Positions 8,779 through 16,989 of a stretch of 64,000 bases of DNA are shown in pieces. Below the pieces are notes generated by a model. It was not told the DNA's origin. It ran no database searches and saw only the letters and a program-made list of their open reading frames with translations. Location of the stretch: positions 2,046,001-2,110,000 of the forward strand of contig NZ_CP016094.1 of NCBI RefSeq assembly GCF_001746835.1, in the 5' to 3' direction. Position 1 is the stretch's first letter, and every line of letters begins with the position of its first letter. Origin of the DNA: Lacunisphaera limnophila (lineage in GTDB: Bacteria; Verrucomicrobiota; Verrucomicrobiia; Opitutales; Opitutaceae). Both the position numbers and the translations under genes were made by a program.

Positions 8779-9557
8779 ATCCCGGGACTTTCAAGATCCT
8801 GCAGTTCAACATGCAGTATGGCCAGCCGTGGGATGATATCTATCCCGACACGGCTCCGATCCGGCTGCAAAACACCATTGATGAAATCCGCGCGCACGAT
8901 GCGGACATCGTGATGTTGCAGGAGGTCGAGCAGACGCTCCCCGGCGGTTCCCAGGCGCAGCCGCCCCCGCACTACACGCGGTTGCGCGCCGAGTTTCCCG
9001 GCTACGACAGTTATTTTTCGTACCCGCGGCCTGACTCCCGCGAGCTACCCTTCGGCATCGGGCTGGCGATCTTCTCCAAGACGCCCCTGCGCGAGCATGT
9101 CTGCCTGAACCTGCCCTCGCCGCCGGTGGAGTTTGATTTCTTCGGCGAGAAGAAAACCCCGACCGACCGCCTCCTGATCGGCGCGACCACCGTGATCGGC
9201 GGCCGGCCGCTGCGCTTGTTCAACACGCACCTGCTCGCCTTCTTCATGCTCAATTCGAGCAGCGAAGTGCACCTCGAACAGCGGAAACTGGTGGAAGACC
9301 AGCTGCGCAGCTCGGCGGAGATGCCGACGCTGCTCACCGGGGACTTCAACGTCAGCAAGCACCAGTCGCTGATTCAGCAGTTTGCCGACGCCGGCTACCT
9401 GACGGTGCAATCCACCCAGATCACCTGGCGCCGCCGGCCCTTCGTGCTCGACCACATCTTCTACAACCGCTGGCTCCAGCCCACGGCCTGGGCGGTCAAG
9501 CCCACGCCGGCTTCGGACCATCACACCCTGACGGCCGAGTTTCAGTTCGCCGGATAG
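8775..9557 (+). CDS. Endonuclease/exonuclease/phosphatase (EEP) family hydrolase
   Basis: This 260-residue protein has the EEP metal-dependent phosphodiesterase fold shared by DNase I, exonuclease III and sphingomyelinases. Expected active-site positions are visible: Asn12 in QFNMQYG, the metal-binding Glu50 in MLQEVEQ, the Asn150-Thr-His segment, Asp190/Asn192 in GDFNVSKHQ, and the terminal Asp248-His249 in SDHHT. The substrate cannot be told from sequence: DNA, RNA, phosphoinositide-like lipids or other phosphodiesters are all possible. It has no signal peptide, although the overlapping upstream gene encodes a secreted protein. Confidence 0.85.
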   Translation: MNPGTFKILQFNMQYGQPWDDIYPDTAPIRLQNTIDEIRAHDADIVMLQEVEQTLPGGSQAQPPPHYTRLRAEFPGYDSYFSYPRPDSRELPFGIGLAIFSKTPLREHVCLNLPSPPVEFDFFGEKKTPTDRLLIGATTVIGGRPLRLFNTHLLAFFMLNSSSEVHLEQRKLVEDQLRSSAEMPTLLTGDFNVSKHQSLIQQFADAGYLTVQSTQITWRRRPFVLDHIFYNRWLQPTAWAVKPTPASDHHTLTAEFQFAG

Positions 9558-9559
9558 GG

Positions 9560-9607
9560 CCGGTCTTTGTCCCTCCTCGCAACGAGACGGGACCGGTCAG
9601 AGACCGG
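9560..9607. terminator. Candidate bidirectional terminator hairpin between convergent genes
   Basis: The 52-bp gap between the convergent EEP and UVR-motif genes folds into one nested hairpin. CCGGTCT (9560-9566) pairs with AGACCGG (9601-9607), GTCCC (9569-9573) with GGGAC (9589-9593), and CTCG (9576-9579) with CGAG (9583-9586) around a 3-nt loop. The T-rich tails are short, so it may act as a weak or RNA-stabilising terminator for both strands. Confidence 0.5.
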
Positions 9608-9609
9608 GG

Positions 9610-9891
9610 CTATTTCCCCCGCCGTACGCGCTCCTTCTCTTCCTCCCGTTCCTCCTCCAGCCGGGCGCGCTCGCTCACCATCTGCTTCCGGATCTGGTCG
9701 GCCTCGTCAAACTTCTGGGCGCCGAGCGCGGTCCCGAGCTGTTGCTTCAGGAAAATTTCCCGTTCGGCGAGCTTGCCTTGATAGACCCGGTCGATCTCGC
9801 CCAATCGCGCCTTTTTCTCCGCGCTGATTGGGGCGGCGGCGGGGTCGGACTTCGCGAGACGTTCCATGGCGAGCTCATAGGCGCTTTTCAT
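9610..9891 (-). CDS. UVR (UvrB/UvrC) motif-containing small helical protein
   Basis: This 93-residue, highly charged protein is probably one long coiled coil. Residues around 55-85 (LGTALGAQKFDEADQIRKQM and onwards) fit the UVR motif, the short helical hairpin through which UvrB and UvrC interact and which is also found in McsA and Clp regulators. No other domain is seen. The start at MKSAYELAME (9891) is preferred to an in-frame ATG 12 bp upstream. It lies downstream of comEC on the same strand, 65 bp apart, and may be co-transcribed with it. The partner is unknown. Confidence 0.65.
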   Translation of the reverse strand: MKSAYELAMERLAKSDPAAAPISAEKKARLGEIDRVYQGKLAEREIFLKQQLGTALGAQKFDEADQIRKQMVSERARLEEEREEEKERVRRGK

Positions 9892-9956
9892 GGGGCAGGG
9901 CATAGCCGCGGAAAACCGGGAAGACACGGAAAAACCGCCGGCGGGCCCGGATGGGT

Positions 9957-11600
9957 TCAGCCGAACCGTACACCCAGCACGAGCAGGAGAAACAGCAGCA
10001 CCACGGGCGGCCAGAAACCACCGTAGCGTTTCCGCCAGCGGCCGGCCGCGCCGGCCAGCAGCACGGCCGTCATGCCCGCCATGCCGGCCGGGGCCAGCCA
10101 CCCGGCCCGGAAGCTGGCGGGGTAATACACCCCGGGCAACTCGGTCCCGTGCCGCAGCAGCCAGTCGGAAGCGATGATGATCAGCGCGGCCGCCGCGTTG
10201 AACAGCGCGCTGAGCGGGGCCAGCCCGATCAGGCCCGTCAGCAAGGAGAGGAACCCCGCCACGATCGCTAGCGAAGACAACGGAAGGATGATGAGGTTGG
10301 CCAGCAGCGACCCCGGCGAGAACACCCCGAAGAAACCGATGCCCGAGGCGGCGCTGGCGAGAAAGGCCGCCCAGCACCCGGCGACCCCGGCGATGACCTT
10401 CCGTCCCCCGGAGGCGATGGTGTCGTGCCACCAGCGCCACTCCGGCCGCGGTTTCAGGGCAAACGGCTGCCAGCGGGTCTGCCAGTGATCCGCCAGGGGG
10501 CCGGCGAGCAGGATCAGTCCGGCCACGACCGAATAGGACATCTGGAAGCCCGTGCTGAAGAGTTCCAGCGGCTCGCGCAGCAGCGTGACCAAAGCCGACG
10601 CCGCCAGCGCGGCCAGGGCGTTGCCGGGCAGGCGGAACACCTGGGAGGACAGCAGGAACGCGATCATGATGTAGGCGCGGACCGCCGGCGTGCCCGTGCC
10701 GGTGACCTGCACGTAAAGCCACAGCACCACCAGCGTGACGACCACCTCCAGCCGCCGCGGCAGCCGCAAGGTGCGGCCCAAGAGGCCGAGTGCGCCCGCG
10801 ATGACCCCCACGTGGAGACCGCTTACGGAAAATACATGAAAGGTACCGCTGCGCATGAAGGCGTTCTCCTGGGCGGGGCTGAGCTCGGCCTTTTCTCCCA
10901 GCAACATGGCGAGGTAGAGCGAAGCCGTTGACGGATGCCGGGCCAAACCGTGGGAGAGGATGCGATCGAGCCGGGCCCGGCCGGCCGCGGTGAATTGCGC
11001 CCACCGGCCCGGCGGCGACGTCTCGCGGATGAACTGGGCCCGCGTGAGCCGGAGCCGCACGCCGCGGTTGGCGAGGTAGTCGTTGAATCCATCCTGGGCG
11101 CCGTCGCGGGCCAGGGGCTCCAGCACGCCCCGCACCTCATAGCCGCCTTCCCGACGGGGCCCGACGCTGATGCGCCGGATGGCGGAAAAATACACCCGTT
11201 GCCCGACCAGCTCGCGGTCCAGATCACCCGCGACCACGACTTCGCCGAGACCGCCCAGGCTGCGGGCCCCGGCCGCGGACCCGAAGATGTCGGTCACCAG
11301 CAGGGTGACGGTGATTTCGCGGGGTGGCCGGGTTTCCCCGGTGTGCAGTCGCGGTTCCCGCAGGTGCAGCAGGGCGAATCCGGCCAGCGCGGCGGCGCCC
11401 ACAAGCGCCGGCATCGCCGCCCGCGGCCGGTCAAACCAGGCCGCACCCAACGCCACTCCCGCCAGGCCCAAAGCCCCCAGCAGGACCAGAGTCAGGCCGG
11501 CGGCCGGCGGTGGCCAGACCTTGGCGGCGGCGAGGCCCGCCATCATTGGCAGTAACAGCCACAGGAGCGGTGCGCGGATTTGCTGGGCGGGCGAGGGCAT
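9957..11600 (-). CDS. comEC: ComEC/Rec2-type competence membrane protein lacking the metallo-beta-lactamase domain
   Basis: This is a putative DNA-uptake channel protein of 547 residues. The N-terminal hydrophobic part resembles the DUF4131 region. The hallmark of the competence domain, HVFSVSGLHVGVIAG, lies in the middle, followed by a series of transmembrane helices. The protein stops after the last helix (LLVLGVRFG), so the C-terminal metallo-beta-lactamase domain that brings full ComEC to about 750 residues is missing. No separate gene for that domain is nearby. The start at MPSPAQQ (11600) is preferred; an upstream in-frame ATG at 11648 adds a polar leader. It is divergent from rarA. Confidence 0.85.
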   Translation of the reverse strand: MPSPAQQIRAPLLWLLLPMMAGLAAAKVWPPPAAGLTLVLLGALGLAGVALGAAWFDRPRAAMPALVGAAALAGFALLHLREPRLHTGETRPPREITVTLLVTDIFGSAAGARSLGGLGEVVVAGDLDRELVGQRVYFSAIRRISVGPRREGGYEVRGVLEPLARDGAQDGFNDYLANRGVRLRLTRAQFIRETSPPGRWAQFTAAGRARLDRILSHGLARHPSTASLYLAMLLGEKAELSPAQENAFMRSGTFHVFSVSGLHVGVIAGALGLLGRTLRLPRRLEVVVTLVVLWLYVQVTGTGTPAVRAYIMIAFLLSSQVFRLPGNALAALAASALVTLLREPLELFSTGFQMSYSVVAGLILLAGPLADHWQTRWQPFALKPRPEWRWWHDTIASGGRKVIAGVAGCWAAFLASAASGIGFFGVFSPGSLLANLIILPLSSLAIVAGFLSLLTGLIGLAPLSALFNAAAALIIIASDWLLRHGTELPGVYYPASFRAGWLAPAGMAGMTAVLLAGAAGRWRKRYGGFWPPVVLLFLLLVLGVRFG

Positions 11601-11709
11601 GGCAGCGACTGCGCCCTGGCCCGGATCGGTACAGCCGCGGGCAGTCAAACGATTCCGGGCCCGCCTTCAAACTTGTTTCTCCCCCGGCGGGGCGCACACT
11701 CCGCGCAAC

Positions 11710-13086
11710 ATGGCCCGCCCGGCAGCAGACACCGGTTCACTCTTTGGCGAGGATCAGCCGCAGCCGGCCGGTCCGACATCCGCGCGCCCGGCCGCCGGCC
11801 AGCCCCTGGCCGCGCGGATGCGGCCCCGCCGCCTGGCCGAGATCGTCGGGCAGACCCACATCGTCGGGCCGGGCAACCTCCTGCCGCGCCTGATCGCCAG
11901 CAACCGTTTTGGCAGCCTGCTCTTCTACGGCCCGCCGGGGTGCGGCAAGACAAGCATCGCCGAGGTCATCGCCCGGGAGACCGGCAGCCGCTTCGTGCGG
12001 CTCAACGCCGTCCTGTCCAACGTGGCCGAGCTGCGCGAGATCCTGGCCGCCGCGCGCCGCCAGCCGGAGGCGGCCACGATTCTCTTCATCGACGAGCTCC
12101 ACCGCTTCAACAAGTCGCAGCAGGACCTGCTGCTGCCCGACGTGGAGGAGGGCAACGTGCGGCTGATCGGCGCGACGACGCACAACCCGGGTTTCTACGT
12201 GAACCCGCCGCTGCTGAGCCGCAGCCATCTCTTTCGGCTGGAACCGCTGGCGGCGGCCGAGGTCGCCACGGTGCTGCGACAGGCGCTGGGCGACACCGAG
12301 CGCGGCCTGGGTGCCCGCGGGCATCCGGCGACCGACAAGGTGCTGCACGATCTCGCGGTGTTGTGCGACGGCGACCTGCGCCGCGCCCTCAACGCGCTGG
12401 AAGTCATTGCGCTGAGCCTGCCCGAGGCCGCGGAGATCGGCGAGCCGGAGCTGGAGCTGTTCGCCCGCGAGCGCCGCATCCGCTACGACGCCGACGAGGA
12501 CGAGCACTACGACACGATCTCGGCCTTCATCAAGAGCTGCCGGGGCAGTGATCCCGACGCAGCGATGTATTGGCTCGCGAAGATGCTGGCCGGCGGTGAA
12601 GACCCGCGCTTCATCGCGCGGCGGCTCGTGATCCTGGCGAGCGAGGATGTCGGCCTGGCGGACCCGCAGGCCCTGCCGCTGACGGTGGCGGCCCACCACG
12701 CCTGCGATTTCATCGGGCTGCCCGAGGCGGAGCTGACCCTGGCCCACGCCACGCTTTACATCGCCACCGCGCCCAAGAGCAACTCGGCCACGCTGGCGCT
12801 GGCCGCGGCCCACCAGGTGCTCAAGCAGCAGCCCGTGCAGCCCGTGCCCTTGCCGTTGCGCGACAAGGGCGGGGCGGCCAGCAAGCGAGTCGGCCATGGT
12901 CAGGGTTATCTTTACGCGCACGACTATCCGGAGAACATCACCGGCCAGGCCCACCTCGCGCAGCCGCTTTCGCTCTACACGCCCAAGACCGCCGGGTGGG
13001 AGGCCAAGATAGCCGACCGGCTGGCCCGTTGGGCGCAGCTGCGCTCCGCCGGGCCGGGGCCCCGGGACCCGGCGGCACGGGCGTGA
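11710..13086 (+). CDS. rarA: Replication-associated recombination protein A (RarA/MgsA), AAA+ ATPase
   Basis: RarA is a clamp-loader-like AAA+ ATPase that acts at stalled replication forks and at DNA ends with SSB. The 458-residue protein has Walker A GPPGCGKTS (74-82), Walker B LFIDELHRF (125-133), and the family stretch NKSQQDLLLPDVE. The C-terminal tetramerisation region, with the conserved segments around ISAFIKSCRGSDPDAAMYW and the C-terminal lysine/aromatic region, is complete. The first about 35 residues are variable and include a LFGED sequence, typical of the flexible N-terminus. It is divergent from comEC with a 109-bp gap between their starts. Confidence 0.94.
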   Translation: MARPAADTGSLFGEDQPQPAGPTSARPAAGQPLAARMRPRRLAEIVGQTHIVGPGNLLPRLIASNRFGSLLFYGPPGCGKTSIAEVIARETGSRFVRLNAVLSNVAELREILAAARRQPEAATILFIDELHRFNKSQQDLLLPDVEEGNVRLIGATTHNPGFYVNPPLLSRSHLFRLEPLAAAEVATVLRQALGDTERGLGARGHPATDKVLHDLAVLCDGDLRRALNALEVIALSLPEAAEIGEPELELFARERRIRYDADEDEHYDTISAFIKSCRGSDPDAAMYWLAKMLAGGEDPRFIARRLVILASEDVGLADPQALPLTVAAHHACDFIGLPEAELTLAHATLYIATAPKSNSATLALAAAHQVLKQQPVQPVPLPLRDKGGAASKRVGHGQGYLYAHDYPENITGQAHLAQPLSLYTPKTAGWEAKIADRLARWAQLRSAGPGPRDPAARA

Positions 13087-13159
13087 ATTGCCTGCGAAAT
13101 CCGGTCCCCTCGGATCGCGCGGGCTTGCGCGGGGGAGGCGGCGGGGCTAGCTTCCGGCC

Positions 13160-13615
13160 ATGAAAATGCTCGCCGCCTGCCTCGTCCTGTTGGTTGCCAC
13201 CTCCTTTGGACAGGCCCAGGCCGTCAAGCCCAGCCTGCCCGGCAAGGCCGCCCCCGCGGGGAAGAAGGCCGCGACGGAAGAAAAAGTGGAGGAGATCAAG
13301 GGGCTGGTCCTGACCCGGCCCAACGGACATTTTCTCGGCCTCACCCTGCAGGACGGGAAATTCAAGCTGAGCTTTTACAACGAAAAGAAAAAGCCCGAGA
13401 AGGTGGATGTGACCCGCGCCACCGCCCGCTGGCCGAACATGCACGGCCCCGGCGACAATCGCACCATCCTCAATCCAGCCGGCGACGGCACCTACCTGAT
13501 GGGGACGCAGTTCGTGCGCGCCCCGTATACTTTCAAGCTCTTCCTCACCCTCCTCCAGGGGGAGGGTGAAGAGGTGAAGAGCGTGGAAAGCCACACGGTA
13601 GATTTCCGGGGCTGA
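13160..13615 (+). CDS. Hypothetical secreted protein
   Basis: I do not recognise this 151-residue protein. It begins with a signal peptide (about residues 1-21, MKMLAACLVLLVATSFGQAQA). A Lys/Ala-rich linker up to about residue 45 is followed by a compact, probably beta-rich domain with phrases such as LVLTRPNGHFLGLTLQDGK. The domain has no cysteines, so any fold is not disulfide-stabilised. It stands alone between rarA and the riboflavin genes. The location is inferred to be periplasmic or outer surface. Confidence 0.7.
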   Translation: MKMLAACLVLLVATSFGQAQAVKPSLPGKAAPAGKKAATEEKVEEIKGLVLTRPNGHFLGLTLQDGKFKLSFYNEKKKPEKVDVTRATARWPNMHGPGDNRTILNPAGDGTYLMGTQFVRAPYTFKLFLTLLQGEGEEVKSVESHTVDFRG

Positions 13616-13623
13616 GCGCGGAT

Positions 13624-13652
13624 TTGACAGTGCCCCGTACGCCGGGGATGCT
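13624..13652 (+). promoter_or_regulatory. Weak sigma70-like promoter candidate for ribB
   Basis: A perfect -35 hexamer TTGACA lies at 13624-13629. At 17-bp spacing the -10 position reads GATGCT (13647-13652), matching TATAAT at only three of six positions. If real, transcription would begin only a few bases before the ribB ATG at 13667, leaving almost no leader and no room for an FMN riboswitch. Confidence 0.3.
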
Positions 13653-13666
13653 GCGCGCTCCTCCGC

Positions 13667-14743
13667 ATGTCCAGTACCTCTCCCTTTGATTCTGTCGACC
13701 GCGCGATCCAGGCGATCGCCGCCGGCGGGCTTGTGATTGTCACCGACGACGAGGGTCGGGAGAACGAGGGCGACCTCGTCATGGCCGCCGAGAAGGCCAC
13801 CCCCGAGCTGGTCAACATGATGATCCGCCACGCCCGCGGCCTGATCTGCGTGCCGATGACGGAGCCCCAGTTGAAGCGGCTCGGCATCAACCCCATGGTG
13901 CAGCAGAACCGCGAGGCCATGCGTACCGCCTTCACCGTGTCGGTGGATGCCACCGAGGGTATCACCACCGGCATCAGCGCCTTTGACCGGGCGCGCACCA
14001 TCCAGCTGCTGGCCAATCCCGCCACCGCCCCCGACGAGCTGGTGCAGCCGGGACACATCTTCCCCCTTTGCGCCCGACCGGGCGGCGTGTTGGAACGCGC
14101 GGGCCACACCGAGGCCGGGGTGGATCTGGCGGCGCTCGCCGGGCTCCGGCCGGTCAGCGTGATCTGCGAGGTGCTAAACGAGGACGGCACGATGGCCCGT
14201 CTGCCGGAACTGTTGGAATTCAAGCGCCAGCACGGCCTGCCGATCATCTCGATTTCCTCCCTGATCGAATACCGCCACCGCCGCGAGCAGCTCGTGGAGC
14301 GGGTGTCGCAGCGGCCCTTTTCCTCGGAGTACGGGGAATTCATGCTGCAGGTGTTCCGCAGCAAGGTGGACGGGCGCCATCACCTGGCCTTCACCATGGG
14401 CCAGCTGGACGGCTCGCCGACGCTCGTGCGGGTCCACACGGAGAACCTCCTGAGCGATGTTTTCCTCGGCAAGGAGCTGGGCAGCCACCGCTCGCTGGTG
14501 GCCTCGCTGCAGATCGTGGCCGCGGCCGGGCACGGGGCGATCATCTACATGGAGCAGACGGGCCGGATGCAGGAAACCCTGCTCAACCCCGGCAAACCCT
14601 CCAGCCTGCGGGATTACGGCACCGGCGCCCAGATCCTGACCGCCCTCGGCCTCCGCAAGATCCGCCTCCTCCAGCACGCCCCCCGCCGCGTGGTCGGCCT
14701 GGAGGGATATGGCCTGGAGATTGTCGAGCAGATCCCGGTTTGA
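13667..14743 (+). CDS. ribB: 3,4-dihydroxy-2-butanone-4-phosphate synthase with a degenerate GTP cyclohydrolase II-like domain
   Basis: The N-terminal domain (about residues 1-205) is RibB, which makes 3,4-dihydroxy-2-butanone 4-phosphate from ribulose 5-phosphate for riboflavin synthesis. Its catalytic acidic loop DDEGRENEGDLVMAAE and the later HTEAGVDLA segment are intact. The C-terminal domain (about 206-358) aligns in position with the RibA half of RibBA. However, the zinc-binding CxxGD...CxC cysteines are absent: the region reads RVHTENLLSDVFLGKELGSH. GTP cyclohydrolase II activity is therefore unlikely and must come from elsewhere. ribH follows after 50 bp, then nusB, giving a classical ribBA-ribH-nusB order. 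Confidence 0.9.
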   Translation: MSSTSPFDSVDRAIQAIAAGGLVIVTDDEGRENEGDLVMAAEKATPELVNMMIRHARGLICVPMTEPQLKRLGINPMVQQNREAMRTAFTVSVDATEGITTGISAFDRARTIQLLANPATAPDELVQPGHIFPLCARPGGVLERAGHTEAGVDLAALAGLRPVSVICEVLNEDGTMARLPELLEFKRQHGLPIISISSLIEYRHRREQLVERVSQRPFSSEYGEFMLQVFRSKVDGRHHLAFTMGQLDGSPTLVRVHTENLLSDVFLGKELGSHRSLVASLQIVAAAGHGAIIYMEQTGRMQETLLNPGKPSSLRDYGTGAQILTALGLRKIRLLQHAPRRVVGLEGYGLEIVEQIPV

Positions 14744-14793
14744 CCTGATTTCTGGTTGCGGAATGCCCGCAACCGCCCGCCAATAGTCCCTCC

Positions 14794-15273
14794 ATGAGCC
14801 TGTCCCCGCCCACCCGCCAAACCATTAACGGTGCGAAATTCCGCATCGGGATCGTCGCGGCGTGCTTCAATGAGGCGCTGGTCGGGGCCCTGCTGGAGCG
14901 GGTGGAAGCCACGCTGGCCGCCGCCGGCGTGAAGGACAAAAATCTGACCTGCCTGCGGGTGCCCGGCTCGCACGAGGTGCCGTGGGCGGCCGACCGCCTG
15001 GCCGGTTCGGGTCGCTTTGATTGTGTGGTCGCCCTCGGCGTCCTGATCGGTGGTGACACCAACCACCACGAGATGGTGGGGCAGAGCGTGTCGCACGCCC
15101 TGCAGCGCGTGGCGCTGGCCACCGGCGTGCCGGTGATCAACGGTGTGCTGGTGACCGACACCCTCGCGCAGGCCCGCGCCCGCTGCACGGGCCGGATCAA
15201 CCGTGGGGCCGAGTTCGCCCACGCCGCCCTCGAGATGGCGGCCCTGCAACGCCAGACCTCCTCCCACTCATGA
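14794..15273 (+). CDS. ribH: 6,7-dimethyl-8-ribityllumazine synthase (RibH)
   Basis: Lumazine synthase condenses the RibB product with 5-amino-6-ribitylaminouracil, the step before riboflavin, usually as a 60-mer or pentamer. The 159-residue length is standard. The N-terminal substrate loop RIGIVAACFNEAL, the VPGSHEVPWA segment and the phosphate/catalytic loop ALGVLIGGDTNHHE with the catalytic histidine are present. The loop reads GGDTNH rather than the commoner RGDTPH, a modest variation. Its stop overlaps the nusB ATG by 4 bp, so the two are probably coupled. Confidence 0.94.
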   Translation: MSLSPPTRQTINGAKFRIGIVAACFNEALVGALLERVEATLAAAGVKDKNLTCLRVPGSHEVPWAADRLAGSGRFDCVVALGVLIGGDTNHHEMVGQSVSHALQRVALATGVPVINGVLVTDTLAQARARCTGRINRGAEFAHAALEMAALQRQTSSHS

Positions 15274-15716
15274 GCAGCCAGTTCACCCAACGACGCGAGT
15301 GCCGGGCCGCGGCGTTCCAGTACCTCTACGCGTGGAGCGTCAACCAGCCGGACAACGTGGCCAACGACCTCCAGCTCTTCTTCGAGCACCTGGAGAAACC
15401 GCGCGACCATTACGCCTTCGCCGAGGAGCTGATCCACGGCGCCATCGAGCACGCCACCGAGATCGACGAGCACATCAAGGGCCTGGCCCACAACTGGGAG
15501 TTCGAGCGCGTGGCCAAGATCGACCTCGCGATCCTCCGCCTCGCCATGTTCGAGATGCTCTACCGCAAGGACATCCCGCCGGTCGTCTCGATCAACGAGG
15601 CCATCGACCTGAGCAAGCAGTATTCCACGGCGGACTCGAAGCGCTTCATCAACGGCATCCTCGACCGCATGAAGGACAAGCTCGGCCGCGACGCGCGAAA
15701 ACCTAGTAGCGAGTAG
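15270..15716 (+). CDS. nusB: Transcription antitermination factor NusB
   Basis: NusB binds boxA RNA together with NusE (S10) to promote rRNA antitermination. The 148-residue, all-helical protein begins with the typical RRECRAAAFQYLYAW arginine-rich segment. It ends with the conserved tract INEAIDLSKQYSTADSKRF, followed by the NGILD motif. The length and the ribH-nusB coupling are typical for bacteria. The gene ends inside the left arm of an inverted-repeat element (15704 on), so the last codons and stop are part of that repeat. Confidence 0.93.
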   Translation: MSSQFTQRRECRAAAFQYLYAWSVNQPDNVANDLQLFFEHLEKPRDHYAFAEELIHGAIEHATEIDEHIKGLAHNWEFERVAKIDLAILRLAMFEMLYRKDIPPVVSINEAIDLSKQYSTADSKRFINGILDRMKDKLGRDARKPSSE

Positions 15717-15807
15717 CGGGTAGTGAGTAGCGAGTATGTTCAAACCTAGCCGGTCTTTTCTCTGCGATAGCGGGATGCTCGCTACTCGCTAGTCACTCCT
15801 CACTACT
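15704..15807. repeat. Inverted-repeat element of AGTAGCGAGTAG units between nusB and ftsY
   Basis: The whole nusB-ftsY junction is a 104-bp element. Its left arm (15704-15736) is built of repeated TAGCGAGTAG/TAGTGAGTAG units, and the right arm (15776-15807) is their approximate reverse complement. The best stem is 15721-15734 with 15778-15791, fourteen pairs with one G-T. The unique centre is about 40 bp. The left arm overlaps the nusB stop, and the right arm ends 8 bp before the ftsY GTG start. No T-run follows. It looks like a small interspersed palindromic repeat rather than a terminator. Confidence 0.7.
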
Positions 15808-15814
15808 TTCTCCG

Positions 15815-16738
15815 GTGTTTTCGCTCTTCAAGAAATTCAAAGAAGGCCTGACCAAGACGGTCTCGGCCATTGCCGCGAAGACGCAGGGGCTGTTTGGCGG
15901 GCGCAAGATCGACGCGGCCTCGCTCGATGAGCTGGAGGAGGCGCTGTACACGGCGGACTTCGGCGTGGAGACCACGACCGAGATTCTGGCGGAGATCAAG
16001 CAGGCCTACAAAAAGGACCCGGCGCTGCAGGGGCGGCAGGCGGCGGAGATCGGTGTGGCGGTCTTGCGGCGCGTGCTGGAAGGGAGCGAGGGCCGGCTGG
16101 ACGTTGTCGCCGGCACCGGCAAGCCCCAGGTCATCGCCATGATCGGCGTGAACGGCTCGGGCAAGACCACCACCACCGCCAAGCTGGCGCACAAATTCAA
16201 GATCGACGGGCAGTCCGTGCTGGTGGCGGCCTGTGACACCTTTCGCGCGGCGGCGGTCGAGCAGTTGAAGAGCTGGGCGACACGGCTGGAGCTCGACATC
16301 GTGGCCAGCCACACGGGGGCGGACTCCGCCGCGGTGGCCTTCGATGCTTGGCAGGCGGCCAAATCGCGCGGCAAGGACTGGCTGATCGTCGATACGGCCG
16401 GCCGCCTGCACACCAAGGCCAACCTGATGGAGGAGCTGGCGAAGATCCGCCGCGTGTTGCAGAAGAACGATCCCGCGGCCCCACAACACCGGTGGCTGGT
16501 GGTGGACGGCAGCCTGGGCGCCAACTCGATCGAGCAGGCAAAGGTCTTTCACCAGAGCTTCGGCCTCACCGGCCTGATCGTGACCAAGCTCGACGGCACC
16601 AGCCGGGGTGGGGCGGTGGTGGGCATCTGGCGGCAATTGAAGATCCCGATCTACTTCATCGGCCTCGGGGAGCAGCCGGAGGACCTGCAGCCTTTTTCGG
16701 CCGAGAATTACGCCCGCGCGATCTTTGGTTTGGAGTAG
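15815..16738 (+). CDS. ftsY: Signal recognition particle receptor FtsY
   Basis: FtsY is the membrane-associated GTPase that receives ribosome-SRP complexes and delivers membrane proteins to SecYEG. The 307-residue form has a short N-terminal amphipathic start (MFSLFKKFKEGLTKT) and lacks the long acidic A domain of the E. coli protein. GTPase motifs are clear: G1 GVNGSGKTT (about 110-118), G3 DTAGR (about 191-195) and G4 TKLDG (about 251-255). The DTFRAAAVEQL segment is also typical. Translation begins at GTG just after a palindromic repeat, with no obvious Shine-Dalgarno. Confidence 0.94.
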   Translation: MFSLFKKFKEGLTKTVSAIAAKTQGLFGGRKIDAASLDELEEALYTADFGVETTTEILAEIKQAYKKDPALQGRQAAEIGVAVLRRVLEGSEGRLDVVAGTGKPQVIAMIGVNGSGKTTTTAKLAHKFKIDGQSVLVAACDTFRAAAVEQLKSWATRLELDIVASHTGADSAAVAFDAWQAAKSRGKDWLIVDTAGRLHTKANLMEELAKIRRVLQKNDPAAPQHRWLVVDGSLGANSIEQAKVFHQSFGLTGLIVTKLDGTSRGGAVVGIWRQLKIPIYFIGLGEQPEDLQPFSAENYARAIFGLE

Positions 16739-16933
16739 CCCGCGAGCGCGCGCCGAGGGACCACTGACGGTCCAAGCTCCTCTTCGCCTGACTCCGGGCG
16801 CTGGCCAACCGGGGATGCTATTCTTCGACCACCTGAATTTAGGTGTTATTCCTAGGACCTGATCCACAGGATTTTATGATTATCTCGACGGTGTTAGTTC
16901 CGCATCCTGCAAAGGGTGCGGGAGGTGACCAAA

Positions 16934-16989
16934 GGGGCTCGCGTGCGCTTGACTGGCCCGTTGTGCGCGCGCGAGCCCTCATCCTTTTT
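16934..16989 (+). terminator. Candidate intrinsic terminator after ftsY, within a structured 282-bp gap
   Basis: GGCTCGCGTGCGC (16936-16948) pairs with GCGCGCGCGAGCC (16965-16977) in a 13-bp stem with one G-U, and five T lie at 16985-16989. This resembles a rho-independent terminator for ftsY. It is preceded by a second hairpin, CCGCATCC (16900-16907) with GGGTGCGG (16914-16921), and a third, CACCT (16830-16834) with AGGTG (16841-16845). The array could instead be a small RNA. No coding frame was credited in 16739-17020. Confidence 0.5.

Noticed and set aside
13616-13666. FMN riboswitch before ribB
   Set aside because: Only about 50 bp separate the genes, and none of the conserved RFN segments are visible.
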